The notes under the pieces: model-generated
What the model saw: the letters and a program-made list of their open reading frames with translations, nothing else
What the model was told of the DNA's origin: nothing
Databases searched by the model: none
NCBI RefSeq assembly: GCF_036245645.1
Contig: NZ_BTPE01000004.1
Location: 186,001 to 250,000, forward strand
Source: Algoriphagus taiwanensis
Lineage (GTDB): Bacteria; Bacteroidota; Bacteroidia; Cytophagales; Cyclobacteriaceae
Length of the DNA: 64,000 nucleotides
Direction of reading: 5' to 3'
Position numbers and translations under genes: made by a program
Shown here: positions 24,663 through 33,773 of the stretch, one piece after another
Layout: each line of letters begins with the position of its first letter
Position numbering within the stretch: position 1 is the stretch's first letter

Positions 24663-26708
24663 CTACCTCAGCTCCCTCTTTACCTTCTCCAAAAACAAGC
24701 CTTCCACATAAAACTGCCAATCCCGGAACTTCAACGCCTGATTAGCGAGGTGAACATGGTGGTCTTGGTCAAGCATATATTCGGAAGGCTTGTCAAGTTG
24801 CCGGGTTTTGCCATAGACTTCCTCGACTCGAGATTGGATGTTGGCCCATTCCGTTTCCAATTCCTTCAATTTGGAAAGAGCCACCTCCCTTTTTTCCCCA
24901 CTCGGTTCGTCCAGTTCGGCTAAAGCAAGAATAGCCCGATTGGAAAATTGAACCACCTGAGCCACCTGCTCATAGACTTCCAATTGATGGGTGTTCCTCA
25001 GGGCTGTTTTTTTGGCCTGCCCGATCTGATTCAGAATGGAGTCTACCTTTGCCAGATTGGTTTTGGCTTGCTGGATTTTGCTTTGGTAGTTTTCAGACCA
25101 TTTTCCCGCTGAATCCAAATCAGGAAAAGGAATCACAGCCTCTTCGATCGGATTTTCCAGTTTTCTAAGTCTATTTCTGTCCCTGCCCCTATCCAAAAGC
25201 AGGTTTTTCCATTCAGCAACAGGAGCTTCCAAGGCGTTGATAAACTCCAAATCGGCCGAGGCCAAAGCAGGTCCAAAAGCCCGCTGACGATAGGCTTGGT
25301 GCAATTGATCGGTACTTCTTTTATTTCCCGCCCAGGTGTATTCTGCAAAGATGGCGATCCCTCTTTGGTACAATTCGAAGTGAGGAGAATCATCATCCCA
25401 AAGCGTCAAAAGCAGCCCATCGGCCTTGTTTCGGATCGAAATCAGGGCAAAATCCCGGATATTATTCGTGTTGCTTTGGTCCTGTGGCATGAGGTTCCAG
25501 CGGGTTTGTCCGGCTGTAGCTCCCATCACTTTTAGCCCGTTGTCGGAAAACCATTGAATTGCCAGGTTATTTCCCGGAGACTCGGGCATATCATAATTCC
25601 AGCGCATGTAGACACAGTTTTTCGGAAACAGATCAATGTACTTGTTGAGGTTGGGTTCATTGGCGGTCCAGATGCTGTCTACTTGGGCTTGGGACAATTT
25701 GGAGTCATAGATCGAGCGATAAACTTCTGCATTCTTCAGCGGCATATCATCCCAAAAAATGGGCGTCAAGCCTTTTTGGGAAGCATATTCGCTCACCCGA
25801 TTAAGCCAAATCAGCTGAAGCTCCAGCGGGGATTTTCCGGAATTTCTTCCCGTAGTATGCACCTCATCTCCTCCCACATGCAGATAGTTAGCATAGGGAA
25901 ATGCCTTCAGTGCATCTTCATACAAGTCAAATTGGACTTGATAGGTCTTCTCATCCAGAGGATTGAAAGCCCAGTCGCTTTCGGGGTCATCCCGTAGTGG
26001 AATGTAATCGGGATGCTTCAGGATAAAAGAAGCATGGCCCAAGCCTTGGACCAAAGGACTGATTCGGATATGTCTTGCCAAGGCATAATCGCTGAGTTCC
26101 TTCCATTCTGCAACGGTAAAGGCATCGGAAGAGCCGACTTTAGGCTGAAGTTCATACTTCAGCTTGTCTTCGATTTCCACGATCACGGCATTGATTTTTT
26201 GCGCAGCAAAGCGATCCATGAGTTCGAAATAGTATTCCTTTTTCTCCAAATGGTGCTTCACATCCAGATGAACTGCCCGGTAGTCCAAGGAGGGTTCGTC
26301 CTTGATTTTTACCAAAGGCAAAGTCGCATCCTGATCCTTTGCATCCTGAATCAACTGTCCAAGGGTCATCAACCCATACCAAAGCCCTGCATCTGAAGGT
26401 GCTTGAATAGAAATCCCCTGATCATTTATTTCCAGCAGGTATCCTTCTTCTTTCAGATCGGAGTCCTGTAGATATTGGAAAGAAATTTTCTCAATTCCCT
26501 CCAAATCTCCCTTTTCTATCATGGTTTTTTTGGCCTGATCAAAAGCCATTTCCGCTTCAGTCAGATTTAAGGAAGATTGGCCGGAAATACTGATTTCCTT
26601 TGGACTTGGAAGGAGTTCAAATTGAGCCGCCTTTTTTGTTGAAGGACTACAAGCAGCTGCAATAAGGGTGAGAAGGAAGAAAATGGCAGGTTGGATCGGG
26701 ATTTTCAT
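24663..26708 (-). CDS. GH20 beta-N-acetylhexosaminidase, lipoprotein
   Basis: 681 residues. Lipobox IAAACSPS anchors it in the envelope. An N-terminal GH20b-like domain (about 30-140) precedes the catalytic barrel; the catalytic Asp-Glu pair is in LHVGGDEVH (about 277-285), with upstream HLDVKHH and PLVQGLGHASFILKHPDY. A C-terminal helical extension of roughly 150 residues follows. It removes terminal GlcNAc or GalNAc from chitin, peptidoglycan or glycans. Genes for later amino-sugar steps (ROK kinase, NagB fusion) are 35 kb away. Confidence 0.93.
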   Translation of the reverse strand: MKIPIQPAIFFLLTLIAAACSPSTKKAAQFELLPSPKEISISGQSSLNLTEAEMAFDQAKKTMIEKGDLEGIEKISFQYLQDSDLKEEGYLLEINDQGISIQAPSDAGLWYGLMTLGQLIQDAKDQDATLPLVKIKDEPSLDYRAVHLDVKHHLEKKEYYFELMDRFAAQKINAVIVEIEDKLKYELQPKVGSSDAFTVAEWKELSDYALARHIRISPLVQGLGHASFILKHPDYIPLRDDPESDWAFNPLDEKTYQVQFDLYEDALKAFPYANYLHVGGDEVHTTGRNSGKSPLELQLIWLNRVSEYASQKGLTPIFWDDMPLKNAEVYRSIYDSKLSQAQVDSIWTANEPNLNKYIDLFPKNCVYMRWNYDMPESPGNNLAIQWFSDNGLKVMGATAGQTRWNLMPQDQSNTNNIRDFALISIRNKADGLLLTLWDDDSPHFELYQRGIAIFAEYTWAGNKRSTDQLHQAYRQRAFGPALASADLEFINALEAPVAEWKNLLLDRGRDRNRLRKLENPIEEAVIPFPDLDSAGKWSENYQSKIQQAKTNLAKVDSILNQIGQAKKTALRNTHQLEVYEQVAQVVQFSNRAILALAELDEPSGEKREVALSKLKELETEWANIQSRVEEVYGKTRQLDKPSEYMLDQDHHVHLANQALKFRDWQFYVEGLFLEKVKRELR

Positions 26709-27055
26709 GGTTCTGGGATTTCCTTTGAAAATAGGAAATATGGTGGGAAAAGGATAATTGAATTTTTAAGGATTAAAATGGGGCGTTTTTCAAAGAGTCT
26801 TTCTGAATTGAAAAATACCAAGCAGCTTCTATTAAAGATGAAGACCATATTTGATCCTGATTTGAGGGGAAAAAAGGAGCATTTCCTGAGGGATTTCTGT
26901 AGTATCCATTTTCTTATGCGGTTGTATTTTTCAGGAAGTCGTACTTCTTTTTTTTTGATCGTATTTATCCTTTGAATTCTTCATTCCTGTAGTATTCAAT
27001 GGGATAGAATAAAGACAAAGGTTCTTTTGCTTAAAAAAACGAAAATCAAAAAGCT
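26709..27055. other. Intergenic region between divergent genes
   Basis: About 350 bases between the divergent hexosaminidase and BNR-protein genes. A 65-codon plus-strand frame from 26780 to 26975 exists, but its composition and lack of a recognisable motif make it unconvincing. No hairpin terminator or riboswitch found; promoters for both genes must lie here. Confidence 0.4.
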
Positions 27056-28120
27056 ATGAGAAGAAGTGTCTTAATTCTGGTGTTTTTCTTTTCTATTCTT
27101 AATTCATCTGCCCAGCAGGCAAAATGGGTCAAACTGACTACCGATCCTTATCCCGGTAAGCAGGACGATATTGTCTTTATCAATGAACTTCAAGGATGGT
27201 ATGTCAACGGAAAAGGATCTGTGTACCGGACCCAAGATGGAGGAGAATCTTGGGAGAAACAGTGGGAGCAGTTGGGGTCTTTTTTCCGAACCATTGCATT
27301 TGTGGATGAGAAGATTGGTTTTGTAGGTACCGTTGGCACTGATTATTTCCCCAATGTGACAGATACCATTCCTTTATACCGAACTCGGGATGGAGGGCAG
27401 ACTTGGCAGACAGTAGACTATTCAGGTCCCTACGTGAAGGGATTGTGCGCCATAGATGTGGTGCGTGAACAATACATCAATCATGGCGAGATAGCTTACA
27501 AAACACACCTTTTTGCGGTGGGAAGAGTCGGGAGTCCTGCCAACTTGATGAAGTCCTCAGATGGTGGGGAAACATGGACTTCTCATGCTATGGGTGGGGA
27601 TGCTCAGATGCTCTTTGATATTAAAATGTTTGACAAAAATGTTGGGATCGCCTGTGCAGCAAGCCATGCTGATATTGCTCAATCCAATGCTTTGATTTTG
27701 AGAACAGAGGATGGGGGACTGACTTGGGAAAAGGTATATCAGAGTCAGAGGCCTTTTGAAACGACCTGGAAGGCATCTTTTCCAACTCCCGAGGTGGGCT
27801 ATGTGACCATTCAATCTTACAATCCTGATCCCCAAGTGAAGCAGCAGAGGATTGCAAAAACCCAAGATGGGGGAAGGACATGGGAGGAAATGAACCTGGT
27901 AGAGGATGCCGGAGCTAGGACTTTTGGGATTGGCTTTTTAGATGAAAATCATGGGTTTGTCGGGACTATTCAATCCGGATATGAAACGAAAGATGGAGGC
28001 AAGACTTGGCTGCCTGTGGATATGGGCAGAGCTTGCAACAAGATTCGGATTTATAAAAGCGGACAGCAGACTTTTGGATATGCGATCGGGGTGGATGTTC
28101 TGAAGTTAGTCTTGGATTGA
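27056..28120 (+). CDS. Secreted BNR/YCF48-type beta-propeller protein
   Basis: 354 residues with a signal peptide (about 1-20). It carries at least five Asp-box/BNR motifs (S/T-x-DGG-x-T/S-W): YRTQDGGESW, YRTRDGGQTW, KSSDGGETW, RTEDGGLTW and KTQDGGRTW, plus ETKDGGKTW, spaced as in a sialidase-like or Ycf48-like propeller. No sialidase catalytic arginine triad or Asp was noted, so enzyme activity is not implied. Ycf48-type proteins act as assembly or binding scaffolds. Single-gene unit. Confidence 0.85.
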   Translation: MRRSVLILVFFFSILNSSAQQAKWVKLTTDPYPGKQDDIVFINELQGWYVNGKGSVYRTQDGGESWEKQWEQLGSFFRTIAFVDEKIGFVGTVGTDYFPNVTDTIPLYRTRDGGQTWQTVDYSGPYVKGLCAIDVVREQYINHGEIAYKTHLFAVGRVGSPANLMKSSDGGETWTSHAMGGDAQMLFDIKMFDKNVGIACAASHADIAQSNALILRTEDGGLTWEKVYQSQRPFETTWKASFPTPEVGYVTIQSYNPDPQVKQQRIAKTQDGGRTWEEMNLVEDAGARTFGIGFLDENHGFVGTIQSGYETKDGGKTWLPVDMGRACNKIRIYKSGQQTFGYAIGVDVLKLVLD

Positions 28121-28295
28121 TTTTCACTAGGGCTATTAATGCTAGACTATCAGAATTTTTGTCCATTTCTACAAGAATTGATCTTGTTTGGAGTCTGTTG
28201 GATTTCGAAGATGATACTTGGCATTCGGTGGATATAAAGTTTCTCGGCGAAAAGGAAAAAAAACACCCATTTCGGATTGACTAGTATAGCCGGAA

Positions 28296-28322
28296 TCGAT
28301 CCCGAGCAGCTGTCGGGATCGA
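28296..28322. repeat. Palindromic repeat, CCCGA...TCGGG family
   Basis: Perfect ten-base arms TCGATCCCGA and TCGGGATCGA around GCAGCTG. It lies in the 300-base gap after the BNR gene, 100 bases before the convergent esterase gene. No T tract on either side, so it is a weak terminator at best. The core resembles the CCGATAGCTATCGG palindromes at 35328 and 35557. Confidence 0.6.
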
Positions 28323-28421
28323 CTCAGTCTAGCACTGAGCTTCAGATATGCTGAGTGGAAACTATGCCTAGATTTGTGATTTCGATGATTCAGGCTCAGC
28401 TAAGTTTTATGGCCATTTATT

Positions 28422-29357
28422 TTATTTCTGAGCCAAAAACTTGTTCACATCCAGCCAATGCATAAAGGCATCAAACCATCGGTTGCTGGTCCGGTTGGGA
28501 TTGCCCAGCCCGAATCCATGGCCGCCGTTTTGGTAGAGGTGAAACTCGACGGGTTTTCCGGCTTTGTACCAGGATTCGATGATACCGGATTGACCGTTGT
28601 AGAGAAAATCATCCGTGGCAATCACATTGAACATTGGCGGTGCATCGGCAGGCACTTCCACAGGACCCATTCCTCCGTAGATCGGGCCTATAAAGGCCAA
28701 TTTCATCGTTTTGGAATGGAGTGTGGCATGCATGGTCAATCCTGCCCCTGCGGAAAAACCGATCATTCCGATCCGGTTTATATCCACTCCCCACTCTTGG
28801 GCTCGGTTTACGATCATCGCATAAGCGGCTTCTGCATCTTCCAGCTGATTGGAAAGGTCTCGCTGCGGAGGTCTGGGAGCAGGAGCAGCTGACCCGGAAC
28901 CATCAGAAGTTGGAGCAGGAGCAGCAGGTCTTGGTCGGTTCATCCAAGCCGAAAAGTCTTCGAGGGAAGGTGGAGTGGGATTCAGTCGGTATTTCAGCAC
29001 AAAAGCTGCGATGCCTTGCTTAGCCAGCGCCTCGGCCACTTCCCAACCTTCATTTCCCATGGACAGCCAGCTAAATCCTCCTCCGGGAGCGACGATTACT
29101 GCCGCACCATTGGCTTTGCCGGGTTCGGGAAGGAAGGGGGTCAAGGTAGCCGTGGAGATGTTCCGTGCCATGGGGTCGCCCCACTGTCGAAACCAAGTTT
29201 CAGGAGCAGGTTGGTTTTCCACTCCGCCTGTGCCAAGCAGAATGGCATTGGGTTCGGCGGGAGTTTCCAGCGGATAGATGGTCCCGTCTTGGGCGAAAGC
29301 CTGAGCAGAAAAAGTCAAGACAAGGACTGCAAAGCCTAATTTGAATTGTGTTTTCAT
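28422..29357 (-). CDS. Secreted alpha/beta hydrolase (acetyl-xylan-esterase-like)
   Basis: 311 residues with a signal peptide ending AQAFAQ. Features of the BD-FAE/esterase branch: oxyanion-hole motif VIVAPGGGFSWLS (about 85-97), nucleophile elbow MIGFSAGAGLT, acidic residue in NVIATDDFLY and the catalytic histidine in GGHGFGLG. An Ala/Pro-rich insertion (about 143-165, PRPAAPAPTSDGSG) is inserted before the nucleophile and looks like a disordered linker. Substrates in the family include acetylated xylan and small esters; a link to the GH10 enzyme is possible but not shown by position. Confidence 0.87.
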   Translation of the reverse strand: MKTQFKLGFAVLVLTFSAQAFAQDGTIYPLETPAEPNAILLGTGGVENQPAPETWFRQWGDPMARNISTATLTPFLPEPGKANGAAVIVAPGGGFSWLSMGNEGWEVAEALAKQGIAAFVLKYRLNPTPPSLEDFSAWMNRPRPAAPAPTSDGSGSAAPAPRPPQRDLSNQLEDAEAAYAMIVNRAQEWGVDINRIGMIGFSAGAGLTMHATLHSKTMKLAFIGPIYGGMGPVEVPADAPPMFNVIATDDFLYNGQSGIIESWYKAGKPVEFHLYQNGGHGFGLGNPNRTSNRWFDAFMHWLDVNKFLAQK

Positions 29358-29501
29358 AGGTGTAGGTTTTTTGGGTTTGAATAGGGTAAGCTATTGATTT
29401 TCTGTAGAAAGAATCAAAAAAATTATTTGAATGGATGCCCAGGTGGAAAGGCAAAGCTTAAATTGTTTTTCCCGATTTAAGATGAGTAATCTTGTTCGAT
29501 T

Positions 29502-30227
29502 TTACTTTGGAAAAGCCAGAAAGCCAACCTGTAATTCACCCAACTTTTGATAGCCCAAGTAATTCATGTGAATGGGATCTCGGTAAAATTTACTTTGATT
29601 GTAGGTGTTGAAACCGGCTACCTCAAACTGATCTAAGACCGGGATGCCATGAAGTGCACAGATTTTTTTCTGCATTTCAACATAGCGAACCATGCCATTC
29701 TCAAAAAATGGATCATAGGCGCCTCGGTTGATAAATGCCTTGCTTGAAGTGAAGAAATAGATGATGGCATCCGGATTCTTCTCATAGATTTTCTTGATGC
29801 AGTAATTAATCCCACCTGCCTGAGTAGTAAGCTTTTGCTCATCGTACCCATCAAACTCAGTGTAATCGGTGTATTCTCCATTCTCTCGTTCGTTGGTATA
29901 GTCATTTGTGGAGGCCCAGAGTATATAGATATCAAAGACGCCTGCCTCATCCACTTGCTGCTGTAGAGATTTTCCCTGAAGTGAAGAAAATCCCGCTCCA
30001 GGCACTCCAAAATTGGTAATCTTGAGGTCGAGGTATCTTTCCCACAGGACTTTGGCGCTATCGCTGGGAGGGATTACAGAGACCGATCCACCAAAGACAG
30101 CGACGGATTTTCCGTAATTCATGGATCCTTTAAGGGCTTCTTTATCAATCCGATCTTGTGCTGATAAATAGGTTGATGAAAAGGCTAGTAGGCCAATGAT
30201 GACTAATGTTTGAATTGATATTTTCAT
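29502..30227 (-). CDS. Secreted SGNH/GDSL hydrolase
   Basis: 241 residues, signal peptide ending YLSAQ. SGNH blocks can be traced: block I FGGSVSV (about 44-50, with the serine shifted from the usual GDS), block II glycine VPGAGFSS, block III asparagine WASTNDYTN, and block V DPIHMNYLG with the Asp/His pair. Family members are lipases, esterases or carbohydrate esterases. It follows an alpha/beta hydrolase on the same strand (144-base gap); both may act on the same extracellular ester. Confidence 0.8.
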   Translation of the reverse strand: MKISIQTLVIIGLLAFSSTYLSAQDRIDKEALKGSMNYGKSVAVFGGSVSVIPPSDSAKVLWERYLDLKITNFGVPGAGFSSLQGKSLQQQVDEAGVFDIYILWASTNDYTNERENGEYTDYTEFDGYDEQKLTTQAGGINYCIKKIYEKNPDAIIYFFTSSKAFINRGAYDPFFENGMVRYVEMQKKICALHGIPVLDQFEVAGFNTYNQSKFYRDPIHMNYLGYQKLGELQVGFLAFPK

Positions 30228-30251
30228 AATGTGGAAATCTAAACTGGATAT

Positions 30252-30434
30252 TTATTGATAAGAGGTCATTTGTTTCAGCGTTTCCAAACAACTCACCAAA
30301 TCCACCAATTCCTGCTCGTTGAGCGGGAAGGTGAGCATTAGGGATTCGGATGATTGGGTAAGTTGAAGCTAGGTATTTTCTCAGGAAAAAATAATCAGAG
30401 CTAATCCAGCCAGAACGAGGTTGCGAGAGGTCAT
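30252..30434 (-). pseudogene. Relic of a lipoprotein gene (possible c-type cytochrome)
   Basis: One minus-strand frame of 60 codons runs from ATG 30434 to TAA 30252 with internal stops at 30383 (TGA) and 30371 (TAG). It begins with a signal peptide (MTSRNLVLAGLALIIFS, then TGA where a lipobox cysteine TGT/TGC would be) and ends with LNEQELVDLVSCLETL, a helix like the C terminus of cytochrome c or cytochrome c peroxidase proteins. The middle of the gene is gone. Preserved frame and both termini argue for decay by internal deletion. Confidence 0.55.
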
Positions 30435-30517
30435 AAGGTTATTTAGGGTTAAAGCTTATGAAAAATAGGGCTTTGAATTCGAAATGAAAAATCTCTCAGG
30501 CTTTCTAAATCAAGAGG

Positions 30518-31162
30518 TTATTTCAATTTTCCAAGGATCTCTTGGGCACTTGGGGAGAACTGGGTAGAGTTCTGTGATGCAGTAAGGAGCAAGGGCTTGG
30601 CCTTTTCCAGTTTATTCAATTTGAGATAGCCTAATCCCTCATACCAAGCCGCATCTCCGGCTAATGGAGAGTCTTTGGGGATTCTGCTCAAAATGGGAAC
30701 AGCCTTCTCCGGTCGATCCAAGGCCAAATGGCAAAGCCCGAGAAAAAACAAAACATCCGGGCTAGAATTGCTGGCTAACATTTGCTCAAAAAGGGTCTTC
30801 GCCTCCTCGTACTTACCGTTTTTATAGGCAGTTACTCCCTTTTCAATCGAGGGATCAATGGACAAACTTTCCCAAGTCTCCACATCTAAAGGCTGATAGT
30901 AGGTAGAAAACAGTTTTGTGCCAGGAGGGCTGGCGAGACTATACACGAGAAAAATTCCCAGAGCTACAATCCCCAAGGCGATCAGAAAAGAGACGGCCCA
31001 AGATCTGAATCGGGTTTTTTTTGCAGGAGATACTTGTTTTTTGTATTGGTTCAGCTCAGCTTGGTAGGCCTGATTTTCTTTCAATAGCTTTTCAAAAAGA
31101 AGTCGGTCCTCAGAGGAAAGTTTCCCTTCCAAGTAGTTTTTGAAAAGTTCGTTTTGGTCCAT
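30518..31162 (-). CDS. TPR protein with N-terminal anti-sigma-like segment and one membrane helix
   Basis: 214 residues. Residues 1-45 (NYLEGKLSSEDRLLFEKLL...Y) resemble the cytoplasmic start of anti-sigma/FecR-type proteins; a single membrane helix spans about 54-74; residues 105-214 hold about three TPR-like helix pairs (GVTAYKNGKYEEAKTLFEQML, LFFLGLCHLALDRPEKAV, YEGLGYLKLNKLEKAKPLL). No partner sigma factor is nearby. It starts 18 bases after the BtuD-like gene, so it is probably the last gene of that operon, though its role there is unclear. Confidence 0.78.
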   Translation of the reverse strand: MDQNELFKNYLEGKLSSEDRLLFEKLLKENQAYQAELNQYKKQVSPAKKTRFRSWAVSFLIALGIVALGIFLVYSLASPPGTKLFSTYYQPLDVETWESLSIDPSIEKGVTAYKNGKYEEAKTLFEQMLASNSSPDVLFFLGLCHLALDRPEKAVPILSRIPKDSPLAGDAAWYEGLGYLKLNKLEKAKPLLLTASQNSTQFSPSAQEILGKLK

Positions 31163-31180
31163 GAATGAAAAAGTTAATTC

Positions 31181-32164
31181 TCAACTCAATTTTAAACTGC
31201 TGATCAGTTCTTCTACACTTTGGAAGGTGTTTTCATCCGCTATAATCCGGAACGGATCAGCTTGGACTCGAATTTCCTTGGGTACAGCTTGAATCCCTGC
31301 TTTTTTGAGTCCTTTCCTGACCCAATATACTAATTCTTCGTTGCCAGAAATGAGAATTTCTTCGGGGAAATCCTGAATTTCCAATCTGCCTCTTTTTGGA
31401 CTAAACTGAATTTTCTTTGAGGGTAATAGCTGATTGATTTCTCCGGAAAGAATCAAATCCTCAGGACTTCCAGACAAAAGAGGGTTGCCACAGGTCAAAA
31501 GCCAAAATCGATCGGCAGTTTCTATGGCGATTTCCAAGTCATGGGTGACTACCAAAACCCCTTTGTTTTCTTCCAGGGCGATTTCTCGAAGGAGGTCCAT
31601 GATTTCAAATCGGTTGACCAGATCAAGATGCGCCGTGGGCTCATCCAAAATAATCAAATCCCCATTTTGGGCTATGGCCCGGGCAATCATGGCTTTTTGT
31701 CGTTGTCCATCGCTGATTTCACTAAGTCGCTCACTCTTCAAATAAACGATGTTGGTAAGTGCGATAGCCTTTTCGACCTCTTTTTGATCTTCAAGACTCA
31801 ACCTACCCGACCATCCGGTATAGGGGGTTCTTCCCAAGGCAACCAATTCACCGACGGTCATATTTCCCGGAAAAACAGGCTCTGTCAAAACCACGGCCAT
31901 TTTTCGAGCTAAGCTTTCTTGACTGTAAGAAGAAATGGCCTGACCATCTAGATTAAGAGAGCCTTGCCAAGGTTGAAGTTGGGCCATTATGGCTTTGACC
32001 AGAGTGGATTTCCCAACACCATTTGGTCCAAGGAGACAAGTCATTTCCCCGGTAAATAGCTCAAAGTCAAGGTGAGATAAAACCTCCCTGCGCTTTCCAT
32101 TTTTAAGGTACCCGAGTTGGAGGTCTTTTCCCTGAAGAATCGATGCAAGAGATCTTTGGCGCAT
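31181..32164 (-). CDS. btuD: ABC importer ATPase, BtuD/FecE type with C-terminal extension
   Basis: 327 residues. Walker A GPNGVGKST (about 46-54), Q-loop region, signature LSEISDGQRQKAMIARA (S-D-G-Q variant) and Walker B DLIILDEPTAHLD, then H-loop VTHDLE. Corrinoid/siderophore-importer ATPases are usually about 250-260 residues; this one has some 80 more (about 245-327), including an alpha/beta-looking module VYWVRKGLKKAGIQAV. It follows the permease by 3 bases. Assigned to corrinoid uptake from the riboswitch-linked BtuB next door; a siderophore substrate is not excluded. Confidence 0.8.
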   Translation of the reverse strand: MRQRSLASILQGKDLQLGYLKNGKRREVLSHLDFELFTGEMTCLLGPNGVGKSTLVKAIMAQLQPWQGSLNLDGQAISSYSQESLARKMAVVLTEPVFPGNMTVGELVALGRTPYTGWSGRLSLEDQKEVEKAIALTNIVYLKSERLSEISDGQRQKAMIARAIAQNGDLIILDEPTAHLDLVNRFEIMDLLREIALEENKGVLVVTHDLEIAIETADRFWLLTCGNPLLSGSPEDLILSGEINQLLPSKKIQFSPKRGRLEIQDFPEEILISGNEELVYWVRKGLKKAGIQAVPKEIRVQADPFRIIADENTFQSVEELISSLKLS

Positions 32165-32167
32165 GGG

Positions 32168-33187
32168 TTAAAAGTCTTTGCTGAAGTTTCTTTTCAAAAT
32201 TAGAGAAATCACGATCGGAGCGCCAATCAGAGACGTGACCGCATTGATCGGTAAGGTACTTGCCAATCCAGGAAGCTGACCTACGGCATCGCAAAGCAAA
32301 AGCAAAATTGCCCCAATCAATGCCGAGCCGGGAAACAATACCCGATGATCGGAGGATTTCCATACCATTCGAGCTAAGTGGGGGACTGCAATTCCCAAAA
32401 ACGCAATCGGACCACAAAAAGCAGTGATTCCACCTGCCAACAGGCCGGTGCTGATGATCATCATCCATCGCATGGCTTGTATGCTAACTCCCATACTTCT
32501 GGCATAATTCTCTCCCAAGAGAAGTGCATTAAATGATTTGATGGAAAAAAGAACTGGAATGCTTCCCAATAGAATTACCATGCCCAAAATCCCCACTTGT
32601 GCCCAGCCCAATGATCCCAAACTTCCCATGGACCAGACAGTATAGAGCTTGAGTGCTTCCGCTCCTGAAAAGAAAGACAAAACAGAAACCACGGCAGATA
32701 CTAAACTGCCAAACATCAATCCCACGATCAACAAGGTCATGCTGTCTTTTACTCTCCAAGCCACCAAACTCACTCCGGAAAGTACTAGTCCGGCACCTAA
32801 AATCCCTGCGCTTGCAATAGCCCAGGAGTTGATTCCACTGAGGGCAAACCCCAGTGCTGATCCTGCCAACATTAAGATTGCCACTCCCAAACCCGCCCCC
32901 GAACTGATGCCCAAGACGAAGGGTCCTGCTAATGGATTTCTGAAAAAAGTCTGCATTTGAAGTCCGCTCAAACTTAATCCGATTCCAGCAAAAACGGCGA
33001 CCAAAGCCTTGGGAAGTCGATAATTGATGATGATTTGCTCCCAAGAAGCTTTGGCCCAATCTCCCGATATTAATCCGCCGACTATCTCTCCGAATGGAAT
33101 CCATATCGAACCCAAGCTCAAGTTGAGCAAAAAGCTCAGCCCGAGTAGGAGGAAGGCGATGGGGAAGAGGTAGGGGCGAATGGACAT
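32168..33187 (-). CDS. btuC: ABC importer permease, FecCD/BtuC type
   Basis: 339 residues, about ten membrane helices, full length for FecCD permeases. Characteristic stretches: NYRLPKALVAVFAGIGLSLSGLQMQTFFRNPLAGP, CGPIAFLGIAVPHLAR and the C-terminal GAPIVISLIL. BtuC forms a homodimer that takes substrate from the periplasmic binding protein. The matching binding-protein gene (33943-35109) is on the same strand, but a plus-strand toxin-antitoxin pair sits between them. Confidence 0.85.
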   Translation of the reverse strand: MSIRPYLFPIAFLLLGLSFLLNLSLGSIWIPFGEIVGGLISGDWAKASWEQIIINYRLPKALVAVFAGIGLSLSGLQMQTFFRNPLAGPFVLGISSGAGLGVAILMLAGSALGFALSGINSWAIASAGILGAGLVLSGVSLVAWRVKDSMTLLIVGLMFGSLVSAVVSVLSFFSGAEALKLYTVWSMGSLGSLGWAQVGILGMVILLGSIPVLFSIKSFNALLLGENYARSMGVSIQAMRWMMIISTGLLAGGITAFCGPIAFLGIAVPHLARMVWKSSDHRVLFPGSALIGAILLLLCDAVGQLPGLASTLPINAVTSLIGAPIVISLILKRNFSKDF

Positions 33188-33308
33188 TTATTTTTCTAAA
33201 AGAGGTTTGTGGAGACACAAACCTATGCGGAGATACTAGAATCAATCATTTTCAATCCTATAACTTTAAATGGATTAAGAAGTAGTTTTAAAAATCGTAA
33301 ATTATGAT

Positions 33309-33773
33309 GTGAAACAAAGGCTTTATTTAGATACATCAGTTTTTGGAGGTTATTTCGATGAAGAGTTTTCATTGCATACTATTTCTTTATTTGAAAGGAT
33401 AGAAAATTACGAGTTTGTGGGATTATATTCTGAGATTACAATTGAAGAACTTGAATATGCGCCAGAAAAAGTGAGAAATCTTCAATTCAAATTCGATTCT
33501 ATAAATTCAGAGTTTTTAGTCCTTACTGAAGAAATGATCGACCTCGCAAGAACGTACATCTCAGAGAATGTTGTGGGAAAAACAAGTTTTGCGGATTGTC
33601 TTCATATTGCGATCGCTACCGTAAACCACGCTGATTTCTTGGTTAGTTGGAACTTTAAGCATATTGTTAATATTCAAAGAATTAGAGGTTATAATTCTGT
33701 AAATGTTAAATTGGGATACAAACAGTTAGAAATAAGATCACCTAGAGAGTTTGGAAAATATGAAGACAGCTGA
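33309..33773 (+). CDS. PIN-domain toxin (VapC-like ribonuclease)
   Basis: 154 residues with a GTG start at 33309. PIN fold acidic residues are visible: LYLDTSVFGGYFDE (first Asp at about 8), ITIEELEYAP (Glu), and SFADCLHIAIATV (Asp at about 98), followed by FLVSWNFKHI. PIN toxins cleave tRNA or rRNA. The sequence is more AT-rich than its neighbours and is on the opposite strand to the importer genes flanking it, which suggests insertion as a module. It overlaps the small downstream gene by 14 bases, in toxin-first order. Confidence 0.82.
   Translation: MKQRLYLDTSVFGGYFDEEFSLHTISLFERIENYEFVGLYSEITIEELEYAPEKVRNLQFKFDSINSEFLVLTEEMIDLARTYISENVVGKTSFADCLHIAIATVNHADFLVSWNFKHIVNIQRIRGYNSVNVKLGYKQLEIRSPREFGKYEDS

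Noticed and set aside
26780..26975. 65-codon plus-strand frame between divergent genes
   Set aside because: No family resemblance, unusual composition and no supporting ribosome-binding or operon context.
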